54,645 nucleotides of DNA from Pseudomonas paraglycinae (GTDB lineage: Bacteria > Pseudomonadota > Gammaproteobacteria > Pseudomonadales > Pseudomonadaceae): contig NZ_BQHR01000027.1 in the NCBI RefSeq assembly GCF_021601625.1, forward strand, positions 1 through 54,645. Reading direction: 5' to 3'. This document shows positions 35,780 through 44,802 of the stretch, in pieces. The notes below the pieces were generated by a model. That model searched no databases and was not told where the DNA came from. It saw only the letters and a program-made list of their open reading frames with translations. Made by a program: the position numbers and the translations under genes. Each line of letters opens with the position of its first letter. The stretch's first letter is position 1.

Positions 35780-36007
35780 ATGAACAACGCAAAACTGTAC
35801 GTCATCGATTACACCCTTCACGGCGCGCCAAAGTCGTTCATTATCCGCTCGGACAAAATGGACAACACCGAGGCGTGGCACTGGGCAAGCTGCGACGCAG
35901 GGGTCGGCCGCATCCCGCGTTTCGGCCGGGAGAAAGTGCAAAAGACCAGCAAGCCGATGGCAGAAAAATTCGGCGTGGAAAACGTCACATGGCGACCGGC
36001 CAGCTAA
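35780..36007 (+). CDS. DUF6555-type small protein
   Basis: A 75-residue soluble protein: MNNAKLYVIDYTLHGAPKSF, then IIRSDKMDNTEAWHWASCDAG and VGRIPRFGREKVQKTSKPMAEKF. The AWHWASCDAGVGRIPRFGR core, with two Trp and one Cys, looks strongly conserved. From memory it belongs to DUF6555, a family seen mostly in Pseudomonas; function is unknown. Starts at 35771 (ATG three bases after GGGAGG) and 35780 (ATG twelve bases after it) are both possible; I chose the second because it fits the family start. A further small gene follows 38 bp downstream. Confidence 0.72.
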   Translation: MNNAKLYVIDYTLHGAPKSFIIRSDKMDNTEAWHWASCDAGVGRIPRFGREKVQKTSKPMAEKFGVENVTWRPAS

Positions 36008-36045
36008 GCTTGCGCGCAGGCGGGAACTATTTCGGGGGATTACAC

Positions 36046-36318
36046 ATGACAACCATCAACAGCCCCGCGCACCTGGACTACGGCCTGGACACCCTCTTTG
36101 GCCGCATCACCAAAAGCGTCGACTGCCCGGTTGGCCTGGAACCCGTCGAAAACGACCCCTACCGCTTCGCCCTGCGCGTCCCGGCCCCCTTGCCGGAAGA
36201 CCTTGAAAAGGCCAAAACCATCGTCGTCAACGTCGAAGGCCGCCGCCTGCAAGGCAACGTCCGCCACACCGAACGCCTGGACGACGACAGCCTGAAACTG
36301 GAAGTGGAGCCCGACTAG
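36046..36318 (+). CDS. Hypothetical small acidic protein
   Basis: A 90-residue protein, not recognised. It starts MTTINSPAHLDYGLDTLFGR and contains VDCPVGLEPVENDPYRFALRVP, LPEDLEKAKTIVVNVEGRRLQGNVRH and LDDDSLKLEVEPD at the end. The alternation of beta-like and acidic stretches suggests a small soluble beta-rich fold. The ATG follows TTCGGGGGATTACAC. Its 3' end forms one arm of an intrinsic terminator, with the stop codon inside the loop. It is probably cotranscribed with the DUF6555-type gene upstream. Confidence 0.68.
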   Translation: MTTINSPAHLDYGLDTLFGRITKSVDCPVGLEPVENDPYRFALRVPAPLPEDLEKAKTIVVNVEGRRLQGNVRHTERLDDDSLKLEVEPD

Positions 36319-36331
36319 GCTCCACTTTTTT
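36302..36331 (+). terminator. Intrinsic terminator overlapping the end of a coding region
   Basis: AAGTGGAGCC (36302-36311) pairs perfectly with GGCTCCACTT (36318-36327), and the T-run continues to 36331. The loop CGACTA and the first right-arm base carry the TAG stop codon (36316-36318). The last codons of the upstream gene are therefore constrained by the hairpin. It also ends 12 bases before the metallothionein stop on the other strand. Confidence 0.88.
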
Positions 36332-36343
36332 CAATACCCGAGA

Positions 36344-36511
36344 TTACTTGGGATGCGCACACTGACACCCCTTACCAGAACACTCCTCACCACTCTTGTG
36401 ATGATGCGCACAGGCCTCACAGCAATAATGCTTCCCGTGCGCCACATAAGAATGCTCACCCTCCTTGATCGTACAACGACATCCCGGACAATCGCATTTT
36501 CTATCTGCCAT
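36344..36511 (-). CDS. Bacterial metallothionein (Pseudomonas type)
   Basis: A 55-residue cysteine- and histidine-rich metal-binding protein. The ten cysteines (positions 6, 8, 11, 13, 30, 31, 34, 44, 49, 51) follow the order CDCPGCRC ... YCCEACAHHH ... CSGKGCQCAH, as in SmtA/BmtA-class metallothioneins that bind Zn and Cd through a zinc-finger-like core. The frame is open to 36556, but ATG 36511 (MADRKCDCPGC) has AGGAG eight bases before it and fits the family start. The metal-responsive regulator usually linked to smtA in cyanobacteria is not seen beside it. Confidence 0.9.
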   Translation of the reverse strand: MADRKCDCPGCRCTIKEGEHSYVAHGKHYCCEACAHHHKSGEECSGKGCQCAHPK

Positions 36512-36639
36512 GGAACAGACTCCTTCGGTGGTGGTTGTCTGAGGCCGAAAGAACAAGCCGTGCTACCAGTGTAGAAGGTGCTGACCACGATGAGCGTTAG
36601 CTCAAGTACCGCTTTTGATCGCAACGCCCGTCGGCAGGC

Positions 36640-36875
36640 TGAGTGGAGGGATTGATCCGGGGGTGGGAGCGCAGCGACCGTGCGGCGCAGCCGCATGCAT
36701 CGAGAGGAGGTGCAGCGAAGCAAACCGTAGGCGATGCCCCCGGATCAATCCCGGAGCGAAGGAACCCGAGCCACAGCGAGGGCCGTACGTCAGGGTAAAG
36801 CCTTTTTGGTTACTTTTTCGGCGTTTGGAAAAAGTGACCCGCCGTAAGGGCGGAACCATAAGCAGCCACCCCCGA
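36640..36875. repeat. Large structured intergenic element (candidate dispersed repeat)
   Basis: No gene is supported in 36512-36895. Most of it is a folded element. GGATTGATCCGGGGG (36649-36663) pairs perfectly over 15 bp with its complement at 36737-36751, and within it TGCGGC/GCCGCA form an inner hairpin. Downstream, GTTACTTTTTC pairs with GAAAAAGTGAC around an 8-nt loop, then CCGCC/GGCGG around GTAAG. The layout looks like a dispersed intergenic element that I believe occurs in many copies in fluorescent pseudomonads; only one copy is in this window. Small open frames inside it are not convincing genes. Confidence 0.6.
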
Positions 36876-36895
36876 AGAAACGGATATTCACTCAA

Positions 36896-37351
36896 TCAAT
36901 CAGCCTGACGCACGCTACTGCGATACATGAAAACCAGCGCCAACCCGAGACAAACCATCGCCAAAACTCGACTAGAAGACAGCTCAATCGCCGGATTCCC
37001 CAACCACCCAAAATTATCAATCAACATCCCCATCCCCAACTGCCCGACAATCACCGCCACGGTCGCCACAGCCGTACCGACGCGCGGTACCGCGCCAACC
37101 ATCACCATCATATAAACCACCCCAAACAGCGCCCCACTCAACTGCCACTTCGGCACCTCCAGCAAACTCACCGCCTGAGCAGGCTCAAAAAACAGAATCA
37201 ACAACCCCGTAGAAACAGCGCCGACGACAAACGTCAACAAACTGCTGCGCAACACCCCAACGGTCTCCCCCAACCGCCCATTGATCGCCGCCTGCACACT
37301 CAACACCGCACCGGCCAACACCACCACCGCCAACAAAATAACCAGACTCAT
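36896..37351 (-). CDS. Half-size DMT transporter, DUF606/YdcZ family (second of pair)
   Basis: A 151-residue membrane protein of the DUF606 family with five predicted helices and five-helix topology: LVILLAVVVLAGAVLSVQAAINGRLGE at the start, SGALFGVVYMMVMVGAVPRVGTA in the middle, and IVGQLGMGMLIDNFGWLG, the family-typical core near the end. Such short proteins act as pairs, often with opposite insertion, to make one drug/metabolite-type exporter. The start is ATG 37351, three bases after the stop of its partner; a GTG at 37354 is possible. Substrate is unknown. Confidence 0.86.
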   Translation of the reverse strand: MSLVILLAVVVLAGAVLSVQAAINGRLGETVGVLRSSLLTFVVGAVSTGLLILFFEPAQAVSLLEVPKWQLSGALFGVVYMMVMVGAVPRVGTAVATVAVIVGQLGMGMLIDNFGWLGNPAIELSSSRVLAMVCLGLALVFMYRSSVRQAD

Positions 37352-37354
37352 CAC

Positions 37355-37843
37355 TCACCCCCGCGCAATCAAAACCAAAGCCGCCACAATCAACCCCAAC
37401 GCCAGCCACCGCTCAGCATTGACCTTCTTGCGCGTAGCCCCAAACCACCCGAAATGGTCAATCAACACACTCTTGCCAACCTGCCCCGACAAAATCGCAA
37501 TCATCGTCATCGCAATCCCGATATGCGGCGTCGCCAGCGTCAACACCACCACATACATCGGCCCCAGAAAACCGCCGATCAACTGCCAGCGCGGCAGATC
37601 GGTCAGCGCCGGCCCCTTCTGCGGCCCCGCAAACAGCAACAACAAAAACAGAATCGCCGAGCCCACCCCGAAGATGCTCAAGGTCGCCCACAAATGCCCG
37701 ACCTGCTCACCCAACGGCCCCAGCAACCCCGCCTCCACCGACAAACCCATGCCAGCCAGAATCACCAGCGGCAACAGCAACAAACGCAAACCGGGCCGCG
37801 CTACCGGCGCCGGCGCGGCACTCACTTCATCAAACGACTGCAT
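37355..37843 (-). CDS. Half-size DMT transporter, DUF606/YdcZ family (first of pair)
   Basis: A 162-residue membrane protein homologous to the gene that follows it. It has a short soluble N-terminus (MQSFDEVSAAPAPVARPG), then five predicted helices including VILAGMGLSVEAGLLGPLGEQVG (seen as GMGLSVEAGLLGPLGEQ), GGFLGPMYVVVLTLATPHIGIA, and the core IAILSGQVGKSVLIDHFGWFG. The shared VGQxGxxxLIDxFGWxG signature in both partners supports an old tandem duplication. They form an operon with a 3-base gap. A LysR-type regulator is transcribed divergently from about 110 bp away and probably controls the pair. Confidence 0.86.
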   Translation of the reverse strand: MQSFDEVSAAPAPVARPGLRLLLLPLVILAGMGLSVEAGLLGPLGEQVGHLWATLSIFGVGSAILFLLLLFAGPQKGPALTDLPRWQLIGGFLGPMYVVVLTLATPHIGIAMTMIAILSGQVGKSVLIDHFGWFGATRKKVNAERWLALGLIVAALVLIARG

Positions 37844-37954
37844 CTGAAAAACCTCTGAAGGAAACGATGGCGCGGATTATCGGCTGGCGCAGCTGTGCGA
37901 TAAATGGCAGCATCCGGACAACACTTTTGCGCAAATCGCACAGCAGGACAGACC

Positions 37955-38890
37955 ATGCACGGGCTCAACGAACTGGGATTCAAGGCGCTAAGGCTGTTTG
38001 TGGCGGTGCTCGACCACGGCAGTTTTTCCGAAGTCGCCCGCCGCGAGGGCGTGGCGCCCTCCTCGATTTCCCGGCAGATCCAGTTGATGGAGCAAGCGCT
38101 GAACCAGCAGCTGCTCTACCGCCACACCCGAGCGGTCACGCCGACCGAAGCCGGGCGCATGCTCGGCCACCACGCGCGGCTGGTGCTGGTGCAACTGGAA
38201 GAGGCCGAACAGGCGTTGCAGGAACAGCAAAGCGAGCCGACCGGCCTGGTGCGGATCAACGCCCCGGTGGTGTTCGGCCAACGCCACCTGACGCCATGGC
38301 TCGGCCGTTTGTGCGAGCGCTATCCGAAGCTGCAACTGGACATCCAGCAGACCGACCACTACATCGATCCGCTGCAGGAAGGCGCCGACCTGCTGTTTCG
38401 CATCGGCCCGCTGCACGACTCAAGCATGCAGGCGCGGATCCTCGCGCCGCACCGGTTTCAGGTCGCGGCAAGTCCCGCGTACCTCAAGCGCGCCGGCACG
38501 CCACAACATCCCGAAGACCTCGCCCGCCACCAGTGCCTGGCCTACAAGGGCGCGACCGGTCAGCAGCGCTGGTTCTTCCGTCAGGGTCAGGGCGAGTGGA
38601 CACCCTATGCAGTCAAGGGCCCGATTACCGGCAACCATGCGGACACGTTGACCCAGGCCGCTGTGCAAGGGCTGGGGCTGGTGATGTTTCCGTCATGGCT
38701 GATCGGCGAGGCGGTGCGCGAGGGCACGCTGGTGCCGGTGTTGGGGGATTATCAGGTGTCGAACAGTGTCGAGCCGCAGCAGATTTCGGTGCTGTGGCCG
38801 GGGAGCCGGCGGTTGTCGGTGAAGGTGCGGACGGTCATCGACTTTTTTATCGAGTGCTTTGGCGAAGTCCCCTACTGGGACAGGCCCTGA
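37955..38890 (+). CDS. LysR-family transcriptional regulator
   Basis: A 311-residue regulator. The N-terminal winged helix-turn-helix shows LRLFVAVLDHGSFSEVARREGVAPSSISRQIQ (seen as DHGSFSEVARREGVAPSSIS). The C-terminal ligand-binding domain of the LysR type has GLVRINAPVVFGQRHLTPWL, LDIQQTDHYIDPLQEGADLLFRIG and GLGLVMFPSWLIGEAV. The start is ATG 37955 behind AGGACAGACC; a longer frame to 37904 lacks a ribosome site. It is transcribed away from the paired DUF606 transporter genes, the usual arrangement for a LysR regulator and its target. A REP pair follows its stop. Confidence 0.9.
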   Translation: MHGLNELGFKALRLFVAVLDHGSFSEVARREGVAPSSISRQIQLMEQALNQQLLYRHTRAVTPTEAGRMLGHHARLVLVQLEEAEQALQEQQSEPTGLVRINAPVVFGQRHLTPWLGRLCERYPKLQLDIQQTDHYIDPLQEGADLLFRIGPLHDSSMQARILAPHRFQVAASPAYLKRAGTPQHPEDLARHQCLAYKGATGQQRWFFRQGQGEWTPYAVKGPITGNHADTLTQAAVQGLGLVMFPSWLIGEAVREGTLVPVLGDYQVSNSVEPQQISVLWPGSRRLSVKVRTVIDFFIECFGEVPYWDRP

Positions 38891-38912
38891 GCTCGCCAAA
38901 GTCAAAAGCCGG

Positions 38913-39090
38913 CCCTCACCCTAGCCCTCTCCCGGAGGGAGAGGGAACCGAACGGGGGATATTCGAGAGATACGCCGACATGAGCGATCGGCTGTGAATC
39001 CATAATCGACACGATTTTTCAGGTCGATGTATGACGCAAGACACTGCGGTCAGTCCCCTCTCCCTCCGGGAGAGGGTTAGGGTGAGGGGG
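38913..39090. repeat. Inverted REP-type pair A (CCCTCACCCTAGCCC class)
   Basis: Two inverted copies of a GC-rich palindromic word flank about 110 bp. The left copy, 38913-38945, reads CCCTCACCCTAGCCCTCTCC then a GGAGGGAGAGGG arm. The right copy, 39055-39090, is its reverse complement with TTAGGG in place of CTAGGG. It lies between convergent lysR and chemoreceptor genes. The same element occurs at 44803-44965. Confidence 0.85.
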
Positions 39091-39100
39091 CCTTTGGGGG

Positions 39101-40783
39101 TCAGATCCGGAACTGCCCCACCAACTTCCCAAGCCGCTGCCCCAACTCCGCGAGACTGCGCGAGGTCTGCGCCCCCAACTGGGTCTCATCCGCCACGTTA
39201 TCCACCGCCACCGCAATCTGGTGCACGCTGCGGTTGATCTCTTCCGCCACCGCCGTCTGCTCTTCAGCGGCACTGGCAATCTGCGCGTTCATCGAGTTGA
39301 TGGTCGCAATCAGATCCGCCATCGCATCCAGCGACGCCCCCGCCTGATTGGCTTGAGCCGAAGTACCGTCACCCGCCTCGCTGGAACGGCGCATCGCTTC
39401 CACCGCCGACTGCGTACCCGCCTGCAAGCGGTCGATCATGCCCTGAATTTCCTGCGTACTGATCTGCGTGCGCGACGCCAGCGCCCGCACCTCGTCCGCC
39501 ACCACCGCAAAACCGCGCCCGGCCTCACCGGCCCGGGCCGCTTCGATCGCGGCGTTGAGTGCCAGCAGGTTGGTCTGTTCGGCAATCGAACGGATCACCC
39601 CGAGCACGCCGACAATCGACGACACGTCCTGCTGCAGGCTGTCGAGGGACACGCCGCTGCTGCGGATGTCGTCCACCAGCGCATGAATCTGCTTGATGCT
39701 GCCGGCCACCACGCGCTTGGCGGTCTGGCCCTCTTCGTCGGTCTGCTGCGCGGCGACGGCGGCGTTCTGCGCGCTCTTGGCGACTTCCTGGGCGGCGGCG
39801 GACATCTCGTTGATCGCCGTGGCGACCTGATCGGTTTCGTGACGCTGACGTTCCATGGCCTGATCGGAGCGCTGGGCCTGATCCGACACTTGCGTCACCA
39901 AGCCAGTCAGTTGCGACGTCATCTCGGTGATCTGCCGCACCAGGCCGTGGATCTTGTCGACGAAACGGTTGAACGAGCCGGCCAGTTCGCCGAGTTCGTC
40001 CTGGCTGGTGATGGTCAGGCGCCGGGTCAGGTCACCCTCGCCCGCCGCGATGTCATCGAGGTTGGCTTTCATCAGGGTCAGCGGTCGCAGAATGGTGTTG
40101 GCCAGCAGCATCCCCGCCGCCGCGATCACCAGCAGCACCACCACTGCCACACCGACGATGCTCAAGACCACGCCCTGCATGCGTTCCTGCACCTTGGCCT
40201 CGACCACCGCCACTTGCGCTTCGATGCCGTCGAGGTTGACCGACGTACCGACCGCCATGTCCCACTTCGCCAGATATTCGGTGTAGCCAAGTTTCGGCAC
40301 CAGCACTTGCGCGTTGCCCGGCAGCGGCGAGCTGTATTGCAGGTAGTGAGTGCCGTCCTTCGCGACTTTCACCAGGTCGCGGTTGACATAGACGCCGTTC
40401 GGGTCGCGGTTGTCCTTGAAGCTTTTGCCCACGCCTTCGGGGTCGTTGGCCTTGAACAGGCGCACGGTCTCGGAGTCGTAGCCGAAGAAGTAGCCGTCCT
40501 TGCCGTACTTGATGCTCGACAGCAGCTTGATCACCTGCGCCCGCGCCTCGGCGTCACCGGGAGCGGCGGCGTCGTACAACGGTTTGATGGTGGTCATGGC
40601 CACGGCGACGTAACTGGCCAGCGTGGCTTTGGCGTCGCCGAGCAGGCGTTCGCGGGTCTGCTGGACTTCATTGCGCGCCTGTTCCTGAAGGATGAACAGC
40701 GTGGTCAGGCTGATCACCAGCGCAAAGAGCAGCACCGGAAGGACGGCAAGGGACAGGACTTTAGCCTTGAGACTCAGGCGCAT
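39101..40783 (-). CDS. Methyl-accepting chemotaxis protein with sCache sensor (CtpM-like)
   Basis: A 560-residue chemoreceptor. Membrane helix 1 is at about 10-30. The periplasmic single-Cache domain (about 35-200) shows [36 protein letters not shown] and [19 protein letters not shown], the sCache_2 type that binds small carboxylates. Helix 2 is at about 205-228, then HAMP ([20 protein letters not shown]). The cytoplasmic domain carries the hairpin tip [27 protein letters not shown], seen as [20 protein letters not shown]. Length and gene order match, from memory, P. aeruginosa PA2652 (CtpM, malate). The antiporter follows upstream on the same strand and a second receptor lies beyond it, as at PA2652-PA2654. 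Confidence 0.88.
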   Translation of the reverse strand: MRLSLKAKVLSLAVLPVLLFALVISLTTLFILQEQARNEVQQTRERLLGDAKATLASYVAVAMTTIKPLYDAAAPGDAEARAQVIKLLSSIKYGKDGYFFGYDSETVRLFKANDPEGVGKSFKDNRDPNGVYVNRDLVKVAKDGTHYLQYSSPLPGNAQVLVPKLGYTEYLAKWDMAVGTSVNLDGIEAQVAVVEAKVQERMQGVVLSIVGVAVVVLLVIAAAGMLLANTILRPLTLMKANLDDIAAGEGDLTRRLTITSQDELGELAGSFNRFVDKIHGLVRQITEMTSQLTGLVTQVSDQAQRSDQAMERQRHETDQVATAINEMSAAAQEVAKSAQNAAVAAQQTDEEGQTAKRVVAGSIKQIHALVDDIRSSGVSLDSLQQDVSSIVGVLGVIRSIAEQTNLLALNAAIEAARAGEAGRGFAVVADEVRALASRTQISTQEIQGMIDRLQAGTQSAVEAMRRSSEAGDGTSAQANQAGASLDAMADLIATINSMNAQIASAAEEQTAVAEEINRSVHQIAVAVDNVADETQLGAQTSRSLAELGQRLGKLVGQFRI

Positions 40784-40881
40784 GGGGGCTCACTCTTTTG
40801 GTTTTATTGGCGTGGTTAAAGGCTTTAACGGCACGCGTAACCAAAAGTTGAGCTGCAGCTTGAGAACGACACCTCGACGCC

Positions 40882-40988
40882 GATCGTTCCCACGCTCTGC
40901 GTGGGAATGCCTCTTGTGACGCTCTGCGTCACGCTTTGGGACGCGGAGCGTCCCGGGCTGCATTCCCACGCAGAGCGTGGGAACGATC
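40882..40988. repeat. REPIN-like palindromic element, copy 2 (107 bp, inverted)
   Basis: It is the reverse-oriented counterpart of the element at 33479-33586, identical over the outer hairpins and the GGGACGCTCCGCGTCCC inner hairpin. The other inner stem differs: GTGACGCAGAGCGTCAC here against GGACGCAGAGCGTCC in copy 1, so both arms changed together. It lies between the chemoreceptor (-) and antiporter (-) genes, 8 bases from the antiporter stop. Confidence 0.9.
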
Positions 40989-40995
40989 ACGGGAG

Positions 40996-42312
40996 TTAAA
41001 GGACCATCGCAGCCACCCAGCCAAACGCCAGCAGCGGCAGGTTGTAGTGCAGGAAGGTCGGAACAACGGTGTCCCAGATGTGGTGGTGCTGGCCGTCGAT
41101 GTTCAGACCGGAGGTCGGGCCAAGGGTCGAGTCTGACGCGGGCGAACCGGCATCGCCCAAGGCCCCGGCCGTGCCGACGATGCAGACAATGGCAATCGGG
41201 CTGAAACCCAGTTGCACGCACAGCGGCACGAAAATCGCCGCCAGAATCGGCACCGTGGAAAACGACGAGCCTATGCCCATGGTCACCAGAAGACCGACCA
41301 GCAGCATCAGCAACGCACCGATGCCCTTGCTGTGGTTGATCCACGACGCCGAAGACTCGACCAGCGTCTGCACCTCGCCAGTGGCCTTCATCACTTCGGC
41401 GAATCCGGAAGCGGCGATCATGATGAAGCCGATCATCGCCATCATCTTCATGCCTTCGGTAAACAGGTCATCCGTCTCGCGCCATTTGACGATGCCCGAC
41501 GCCGAAAAGATCAGGAAACCGGCCAGCGCCCCGATAATCATCGAATCCAGCAGCAACTGAATAATGAAAGCTGCGGCAATGGCGACACCGGCGATCAACA
41601 GACTGCGCGGGTTGTACTGCACTGCCACCTGCTCGACCTGCTCGATTTTTCCCAGGTCGTATACGCGCTTCTTGCGGTAACTGATAAAGGCGATGCCCAG
41701 CCCCACCAGCATGCCCAGCGCCGGAATCCCCATGGCATGGGTGACGTTGATCCCGCTGATGTCCACGCCACTGCGGGCAACGTTGGCCAGCAGGATCTCG
41801 TTGAGGAAAATGTTGCCGAAGCCAACCGGCAGGAACATGTACGGCGTGATCAGGCCGAAGGTCATGACGCAGGCGATCAACCGGCGGTCCAGTTGCAGCT
41901 TGGTCAGTACATATAAAAGCGGCGGCACCAGCAGCGGAATGAACGCAATATGAATCGGCAGGATGTTCTGCGACGCGATCGCCACCACCCACAGCAGGCC
42001 GATCAGCATCCATTTGACGCTGCCGCCACCGGTCGCATGCTGGCGGTCGACCATCGCCAGAGCCTTGTCGGCCAGCGCGTGGGCCAGACCGGACTTGGCA
42101 ATCGCCACGGCGAAAGCGCCGAGCAACGCGTAGGACAACGCCACTGTCGCCCCGCCACCCAGGCCACTGTTGAAGGCCTTGAGCGTGGCGTCGATGCCCA
42201 GACCACCGGTCAGGCCACCAACCAGCGCACCGACGATCAACGCGATCACCACATGCACCCGGGACAGGCTGAGGATCAGCATGACGCCGACCGCAGCAAT
42301 CACTGCATTCAT
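40996..42312 (-). CDS. Na+/H+ antiporter family transporter (YuiF/NhaC-like)
   Basis: A 438-residue inner-membrane protein with about eleven to twelve predicted helices. Landmarks are [29 protein letters not shown] (seen as [20 protein letters not shown]), [47 protein letters not shown] and the C-terminal [25 protein letters not shown], typical of the predicted Na+/H+ or organic-acid antiporters of the COG2056 type. ATG 42312 follows GAGGTAGTGAA; the frame is open to 42345. It occupies the PA2653-like place between two chemoreceptors. The role in taking up a compound those receptors sense is only inference. Confidence 0.83.
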   Translation of the reverse strand: MNAVIAAVGVMLILSLSRVHVVIALIVGALVGGLTGGLGIDATLKAFNSGLGGGATVALSYALLGAFAVAIAKSGLAHALADKALAMVDRQHATGGGSVKWMLIGLLWVVAIASQNILPIHIAFIPLLVPPLLYVLTKLQLDRRLIACVMTFGLITPYMFLPVGFGNIFLNEILLANVARSGVDISGINVTHAMGIPALGMLVGLGIAFISYRKKRVYDLGKIEQVEQVAVQYNPRSLLIAGVAIAAAFIIQLLLDSMIIGALAGFLIFSASGIVKWRETDDLFTEGMKMMAMIGFIMIAASGFAEVMKATGEVQTLVESSASWINHSKGIGALLMLLVGLLVTMGIGSSFSTVPILAAIFVPLCVQLGFSPIAIVCIVGTAGALGDAGSPASDSTLGPTSGLNIDGQHHHIWDTVVPTFLHYNLPLLAFGWVAAMVL

Positions 42313-42626
42313 TTCACTACCTCGAAAACACGACGGTAAAGCCATTCACCGCCAGACAGGATGAGTCCGGCCGACAAGCCACGAGGGTCGCCAGCGGATT
42401 TGCATAGAGGGTCTTATTAGAAGGGCGCGCACTGTGCCGCAGCGCGGGCGCAGTGTCAAAGCGACTGGTCGCAACACTGTGTAACTTTCCATGATCAATC
42501 CGCTGAACAAGGCATATCCGCCACAACATGCGTCAATTCGCCCTATTGCATTTACGCCATAAAGAAAGCCGAAACGCGGCCGTTACAGTGCAAAGTCTCA
42601 GATATTTATCGAATAAGGACGTTTCC
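42313..42626. promoter_or_regulatory. Divergent intergenic region, antiporter / chemoreceptor
   Basis: This 314-bp gap separates the divergent antiporter and TlpQ-like genes and must hold both promoters. The receptor side has AT-rich ATATTTATCGAATAAGGAC just before the start (ribosome site AAGGAC near 42615). The antiporter side has GAGGTAG before its ATG. A possible ATG at 42528 in the receptor frame has no ribosome site. I see no sigma-28 site or operator that I would defend. Confidence 0.4.
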
Positions 42627-44774
42627 ATGTCACTCAGACAACTTTCCATTCAATGGAAAATCACCCTGCTCGCCGGGCTCTGCCTGGCCGGTATCGTGAC
42701 CCTGTTGGTGGGTCTTTCGCTGTATCGCATGGAGCACAGTTCCGAACTGGTGAAAGCTTCGAGCATGGAAATGCTCACCGAATCGGCCCAGGCCCGCATC
42801 GAATCCCAGGGCGAAGTCCAGGCAGCGGGCATTCGCCAGCAGTTCATGGACGCCTATCAATATGGCCACGGGTTCTCGCGTCAGGTGCTGTTCCTGCGCG
42901 AACAGGCCGAGAAGCGCTTCCTCGATGCCTTCGACTTGCGCGAGGACATGACCCGTCAGGTGAAATCGGCGCTGCAGGCCAATCCGGATCTGCTCGGCCT
43001 GTCGCTGGTGTTCGAAGCCAACGCGCTGGACGGCAAGGACGAACTGTTTGCCGGCCAGGCAGAACTCGGCAGCAACGACAAGGGCCGCTTCGCCCTGTAC
43101 TGGTCGCAGCCGACCCCGGGTAAGGTGACCTCGATGGCCCTGCCGGAAAGCGACATGACCGACACCAGCACCGGCCCCAGCGGCCAGGCCGCCAACGCCT
43201 GGTTCACCTGCCCGCGCACCACGCTCAAGCCGTGCGTGATCGAACCCTACTTCTATGTGATCGACGGGCAAAAGGTGCTGATGACCAGCATCGTGTTCCC
43301 GCTGATGGTCAACGGCAAAGTCATCGCGTCGCTGTCGGTGGATATCAACCTCAACAGCCTGCAAGCGATCAGCCAGAGCGCCAGCAAGAAGCTCTACGAC
43401 GGCCAGACCGCCGTGAGCATCATCAGCCCCGCCGGCCTGCTCGCCGGTTACAGCCCGGATGCCAATAAACTCAGCCAGCGCCTGGATGCCGTGGACACCA
43501 CCAGCGGCGCCGAGCTGCTGCGCCTGCTCGCTTCGAGCCACACCGTCAGCAGCCTGCACAGCAACGCGCAACTGAAAGTGCTGTCGCCGTTCCAGCCGAT
43601 TCCCGGCGGCCCGTCGTGGGGCGTGCTGCTCGATGTGCCGGAGAAAGTGCTGGTCAGCCGCGCCGAAGCGCTCAAGCAGCAACTGGATGCCAGCAACACC
43701 TCGGGCACCCTCATCGAACTGAGCCTGGGCGTGCTCGCCGCGCTGATCGGCCTGCTGCTGGTGTGGCTGATGGCCCGCAGCGTGACCAAACCGATCCTCG
43801 GCGTGGCCCACATGCTGGAAGACATCGCCAGCGGCGAAGGCGATCTGACCCGCCGTCTGGCCTACGACAAGAAGGACGAGCTTGGCAAGTTGGCCGGCTG
43901 GTTCAACCGCTTCCTCGACAAGCTGCAACCGATCATCGCCGAGGTGAAACGCTCGGTGCAGGACGCGCGCAACACCGCCGATCAGTCTTCGGCCATCGCC
44001 ACTCAGACCAGCGCCGGCATGGAGCAGCAATACCGTCAGGTCGATCAGGTGGCCACCGCATCCCACGAAATGAGCGCCACCGCCCAGGACGTGGCCCGCA
44101 GCGCGGCACAAGCCGCCGAAGCGGCCAAGGATGCCGATCGCGCCACCCGTCAGGGCCTGACCGTGATCGACCGGACCACCGCCAGCATCGACACCCTCGC
44201 CGCCGACATGAGCGCGGCGATGGTGCAGGTCGAAGGCCTAGCCGCCAACAGCGAGAAGATCGGCACCGTGCTGGAAACCATCCGCGCCATCGCCGAACAG
44301 ACCAACCTGCTGGCCCTCAACGCCGCCATTGAAGCGGCCCGTGCCGGTGAAGCCGGACGTGGTTTTGCGGTGGTCGCCGACGAAGTGCGCAACCTCGCCC
44401 GCCGCACCCAAGAGTCGGTGGAAGAAACCCGTCAGGTCATCGAGCAATTGCAGAACGGCACCCAGGACGTGGTCGGCTCGATGGGCAACAGCCATCGTCA
44501 GGCCCAGGGCAGCGTCGAACAGGTGGGTCAAGCGGTTACCGCGCTGCGCCAGATCGGCGATGCGGTGACGGTGATCAGCGACATGAACCTGCAGATCGCC
44601 AGCGCTGCCGAAGAGCAGAGCGCGGTGGCCGAAGAGATCAACAACAACGTGGCGACGATTCGTGATGTGACGGAGTCGCTCTCGGGACAGGCGAATGAAT
44701 CGGCGCGGGTGAGTCAGTCGCTCAATAGCCTGGCGAATCAGCAGCAGAGTTTGATGGATCAGTTTCGGGTTTGA
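42627..44774 (+). CDS. Methyl-accepting chemotaxis protein with dCache sensor (TlpQ-like)
   Basis: A 715-residue chemoreceptor. Helix 1 is at about 14-36 ([19 protein letters not shown]). A long periplasmic double-Cache domain (about 40-350) includes [55 protein letters not shown] (seen as [20 protein letters not shown]) and [16 protein letters not shown]. Helix 2 (about 363-385) leads to HAMP ([20 protein letters not shown]) and a cytoplasmic domain with the same [20 protein letters not shown] tip as the receptor at 39101. ATG 42627 follows AAGGACG. From memory, length and position fit P. aeruginosa PA2654 (TlpQ, histamine and polyamines). Ligand specificity is an inference. Confidence 0.88.
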   Translation: MSLRQLSIQWKITLLAGLCLAGIVTLLVGLSLYRMEHSSELVKASSMEMLTESAQARIESQGEVQAAGIRQQFMDAYQYGHGFSRQVLFLREQAEKRFLDAFDLREDMTRQVKSALQANPDLLGLSLVFEANALDGKDELFAGQAELGSNDKGRFALYWSQPTPGKVTSMALPESDMTDTSTGPSGQAANAWFTCPRTTLKPCVIEPYFYVIDGQKVLMTSIVFPLMVNGKVIASLSVDINLNSLQAISQSASKKLYDGQTAVSIISPAGLLAGYSPDANKLSQRLDAVDTTSGAELLRLLASSHTVSSLHSNAQLKVLSPFQPIPGGPSWGVLLDVPEKVLVSRAEALKQQLDASNTSGTLIELSLGVLAALIGLLLVWLMARSVTKPILGVAHMLEDIASGEGDLTRRLAYDKKDELGKLAGWFNRFLDKLQPIIAEVKRSVQDARNTADQSSAIATQTSAGMEQQYRQVDQVATASHEMSATAQDVARSAAQAAEAAKDADRATRQGLTVIDRTTASIDTLAADMSAAMVQVEGLAANSEKIGTVLETIRAIAEQTNLLALNAAIEAARAGEAGRGFAVVADEVRNLARRTQESVEETRQVIEQLQNGTQDVVGSMGNSHRQAQGSVEQVGQAVTALRQIGDAVTVISDMNLQIASAAEEQSAVAEEINNNVATIRDVTESLSGQANESARVSQSLNSLANQQQSLMDQFRV

Positions 44775-44802
44775 CTCGGGATTGCTGAAGATCAAGAGCT
44801 TA

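Noticed and set aside
36615-36908. A 97-codon open frame inside the large structured element.
   Set aside because: The sequence is constrained by long inverted repeats, the translation has no domain and no ribosome site precedes it.
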